Shown here one piece after another: positions 6,936 to 8,298 of a DNA stretch of 8,298 nt; the stretch's first letter is position 1, and every line of letters starts with the position of its first letter. The DNA is taken from assembly GCA_964568355.1 (NCBI GenBank), contig CAZMRK010000263.1, forward strand, positions 1 through 8,298, written 5' to 3'. This DNA is from JAJPJX01 sp964568355. GTDB lineage: Bacteria; Acidobacteriota; Terriglobia; Bryobacterales; Bryobacteraceae. The notes beneath the pieces are model-generated. The model was not told the DNA's origin. It did not search any database and was given only the letters and a program-made list of their open reading frames with translations. Position numbers and translations under genes: made by a program.

Positions 6936-6958
6936 CCAAATCCTTTCCTGCTGGTCAA
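6928..6958 (-). promoter_or_regulatory. Candidate sigma-70-type promoter for the JAMM gene
   Basis: On the minus strand, TTGACC (6953-6958) and TAGAAT (6928-6933) each match consensus at five of six bases. The spacer is 19 bases, longer than the ideal 17. Transcription would start near 6921, about a dozen bases before the ATG at 6908. A weak AGGT lies in the leader. This is the only promoter-like pair upstream of the gene. Confidence 0.4.
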
Positions 6959-6972
6959 CCGGGCCGGAAAGC

Positions 6973-6978
6973 TATAAT
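6973..6978 (+). promoter_or_regulatory. -10 element (TATAAT) placing the GAF gene transcript start at its GTG
   Basis: This perfect TATAAT ends seven bases before the GTG at 6985, exactly where transcription would be expected to begin. The mRNA would then be leaderless. The hexamer lies within the longer frame that starts at TTG 6925, which argues that the longer start is not used. No good -35 is seen at 16-18 bases (around 6950-6956, GCTGGTC). Confidence 0.5.
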
Positions 6979-6984
6979 AGAGGG

Positions 6985-7581
6985 GTGCCGAAAGCGAAAG
7001 ACCTGGAAGTGCGTCTCGTGCGCACGGAACAACAGTTGCGCCTGTTCCAGAAAATCAGCCGCTTCATGGTCAAGGAGATGAGCCTGCAGGAAGTTTTACA
7101 GGGCATTGTCTCACTGGTAGTCGAGTTTACGGAATGCGATTCGTGCCTGGTCTACCTGCTGGACGGGGACGAACTGGTGCTTTGCGCCTCCAACACGCCG
7201 CATCCTTCTACGATCGGCAAGGTGCGGCTGAGACAGAGCGAGGGGTTGACGGGATGGGTCGCGCGGGAGCGGCGGCTTCTGGCCATTCCGCGGGAGGCTT
7301 ACAAGGATCCGCGGTTCAAATCCTTCGGCGATCTGCCGGAAGACACGTTCGAAGCATTTTTGTCGGCTCCCGTCATCGCCCGCAACCGCGTGGTCGGGGT
7401 GATCAACGTGCAGCATCGGATGCCGCACCAGCATACCGGGGGGGAGATGGAGGTCCTGACGACGGTAGGCGAACAGGTGGGCTGTGTGCTGACGCTGGTG
7501 CGCATGGCGCCCACGGCGGTGGAGGCTACTAATCATGTCGAACTGGTTCTCTCGTCGGGACCAATCCAGCCACGCCGCTAA
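6985..7581 (+). CDS. Stand-alone GAF-domain protein
   Basis: A 198-residue soluble protein made almost entirely of one GAF domain (about residues 25-175), a small-molecule or redox sensing fold. Visible family landmarks are SLQEVLQGIVSLVVEFTECD (33-52), SEGLTGWVARERRLLAIP (85-102), a conserved YKDPRFKSF segment (106-114) and FLSAPVIARNRVVGVINVQ (125-143). No output domain such as kinase, cyclase or DNA-binding is attached, so it must act on a partner; the ligand is unknown. Cysteines at 51, 54, 67 and 167 exist but no clear metal-binding pattern is seen. GTG 6985 is chosen over TTG 6925 because the intervening bases hold a TATAAT, and the protein from 6985 starts with a normal charged helix. 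It diverges from the JAMM gene, and the next gene starts within its 3' end. Domain sure, role unknown. Confidence 0.88.
   Translation: MPKAKDLEVRLVRTEQQLRLFQKISRFMVKEMSLQEVLQGIVSLVVEFTECDSCLVYLLDGDELVLCASNTPHPSTIGKVRLRQSEGLTGWVARERRLLAIPREAYKDPRFKSFGDLPEDTFEAFLSAPVIARNRVVGVINVQHRMPHQHTGGEMEVLTTVGEQVGCVLTLVRMAPTAVEATNHVELVLSSGPIQPRR
7521..7525 (+). promoter_or_regulatory. Shine-Dalgarno sequence GGAGG that decides the start of the following gene
   Basis: GGAGG lies nine bases before the ATG at 7535, inside the coding sequence of the GAF gene. It is the clearest ribosome binding site I found next to a start in the window. It favours ATG 7535 over the alternative GTG at 7586, which has none. 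Confidence 0.5.
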
Positions 7582-8298
7582 TTCTGTGATTTTCCTCAAC
7601 TTTCGCCATTCCTGCGCCGCCGGAATTCTGGCGGGGATTTTGCTGGCCGGCCCGCTCTCAGCGGCGGGACGGTGGCAGATGCAGTACTTCTATGACGAGG
7701 ATAAGTCCTCGCTGACCATCAACGATCTGGCCTTCCCTTCCGCCCAGCGTGGGGTGGCGGTGGGATATCTCGATCAGGAGGGCAAGATCCGGCCGACGGC
7801 GGTGGTCACCAGCGACGGCGGAGCTACCTGGTCGCTGGTGCCGACCAAAGAAGCGGGCATCTCGCTGTTTTTCCTGAATGAATCGCTGGGCTGGATGGTC
7901 ACGCAGAAGGGCCTCTGGCGGACGGAGGAGACCGGCCGGAACTGGCACAAGCTGTCGGGCACGCCCAAGGAACTGCTGCGGGTCCATTTTCTGGACGAAC
8001 AGCACGGCTATGCGATCGGACTGCAGAAGGGGGTCTACGAAACCACCGATGGCGCCAAAACCTGGACCAAGGTGGAAAGCGCCGCCAAACCGGAGACCAA
8101 CTCCAAGTACACCGTCTATACCACCATCGAGTTCATGGGGAAGAGAGTGGGGATGATCACCGGATGGAGCCAGCCGCCGCGCCCGGAAGAGGACAACGCG
8201 GACTGGCTGGATCCGCAGAAGCTGATGAGTCGCCGGGAGTTGCCCCACCTTTCGATCTCGCTCGATACGCGCGACGGCGGCAAGACCTGGGTCCCCTC
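7535..8298 (+). CDS. Exported Asp-box (BNR/YCF48-like) beta-propeller protein, N-terminal part (3' end outside window)
   Basis: The first 254 residues of an exported propeller protein. Asp-box motifs (Ser/Thr-x-Asp-Gly-Gly-x-Thr-Trp type) occur at residues 92-99 (TSDGGATW), 170-177 (TTDGAKTW) and 245-252 (TRDGGKTW). A degenerate copy is RTEETGRNW (129-137). Such repeats form blades of sialidase-like or YCF48/HCF136-like propellers. In non-photosynthetic bacteria these proteins are usually secreted and of unknown role, so a photosystem function should not be assumed. A hydrophobic export signal covers about 28-44 (AAGILAGILLAGPLSAA), with cleavage after SAA or nearby. ATG 7535 has a GGAGG and gives a long 44-residue leader, overlapping the GAF gene by 47 bases. 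The alternative GTG 7586 would give a more standard 27-residue signal but lacks a ribosome site. Coupling to the GAF gene is likely. Confidence 0.85.
   Translation, partial: MSNWFSRRDQSSHAANSVIFLNFRHSCAAGILAGILLAGPLSAAGRWQMQYFYDEDKSSLTINDLAFPSAQRGVAVGYLDQEGKIRPTAVVTSDGGATWSLVPTKEAGISLFFLNESLGWMVTQKGLWRTEETGRNWHKLSGTPKELLRVHFLDEQHGYAIGLQKGVYETTDGAKTWTKVESAAKPETNSKYTVYTTIEFMGKRVGMITGWSQPPRPEEDNADWLDPQKLMSRRELPHLSISLDTRDGGKTWVP

Noticed and set aside
5784..6977. Long plus-strand open frame of 397 codons opposite the JAMM gene
   Set aside because: It is a low-complexity translation with no recognisable domain. The minus strand carries an intact JAMM motif, membrane helix and coiled coil.
6925..6984. 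TTG start giving the GAF protein 20 extra residues
   Set aside because: The extension is encoded by promoter-like sequence containing TATAAT and has no ribosome binding site. GTG 6985 gives a normal GAF protein N-terminus.

Overview
The window is G+C-rich (roughly two thirds by eye), densely coding bacterial DNA with seven protein genes, two of them cut by the window ends. Base composition, the membrane-anchored JAMM protein, the ceramidase-like secreted protein and the Asp-box propeller together fit an acidobacterium of the Solibacter/Bryobacter type. That placement is inferred from gene content and is not proven. I see no rRNA, tRNA, CRISPR array, insertion sequence or phage gene.

Region 1 (1-4157, + strand): the 3' end of an NtrY-like sensor histidine kinase is followed by its probable partner, an NtrC/NtrX-type sigma-54 activator (781-2142). 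Next come pabA (2166-2732) and pabB (2736-4157), the two subunits of aminodeoxychorismate synthase, which makes the precursor of 4-aminobenzoate for folate. The four genes lie head to tail with gaps of 27, 23 and 3 bases, so co-transcription is likely. No pabC is present in the window.

Region 2 (4181-6908, - strand, convergent with region 1): reading from the right, a gene for an unusual protein comes first. It has an intact JAMM/MPN metalloprotease domain, an acidic repeat-bearing linker, one membrane helix, a further beta-rich segment and a C-terminal coiled coil. After 40 bases follows a secreted protein of the neutral/alkaline ceramidase family. It keeps the metal-site signatures but appears to lack the classical catalytic serine.

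Region 3 (6985-8298, + strand, divergent from region 2): a small stand-alone GAF-domain protein is followed by the 5' part of an exported Asp-box (BNR/YCF48-like) beta-propeller protein, whose best start lies inside the GAF gene. The 76-base divergent intergenic region holds promoter-like elements for both directions.

A recurring feature is a good -10 hexamer placed very close to the start codon with no Shine-Dalgarno sequence (genes starting at 781, 6985 and 5524). This suggests leaderless or very short-leader transcripts. The most unusual object is the membrane-spanning JAMM protein. I found no complete new multi-gene system such as a ubiquitin-like conjugation or defence operon around it.
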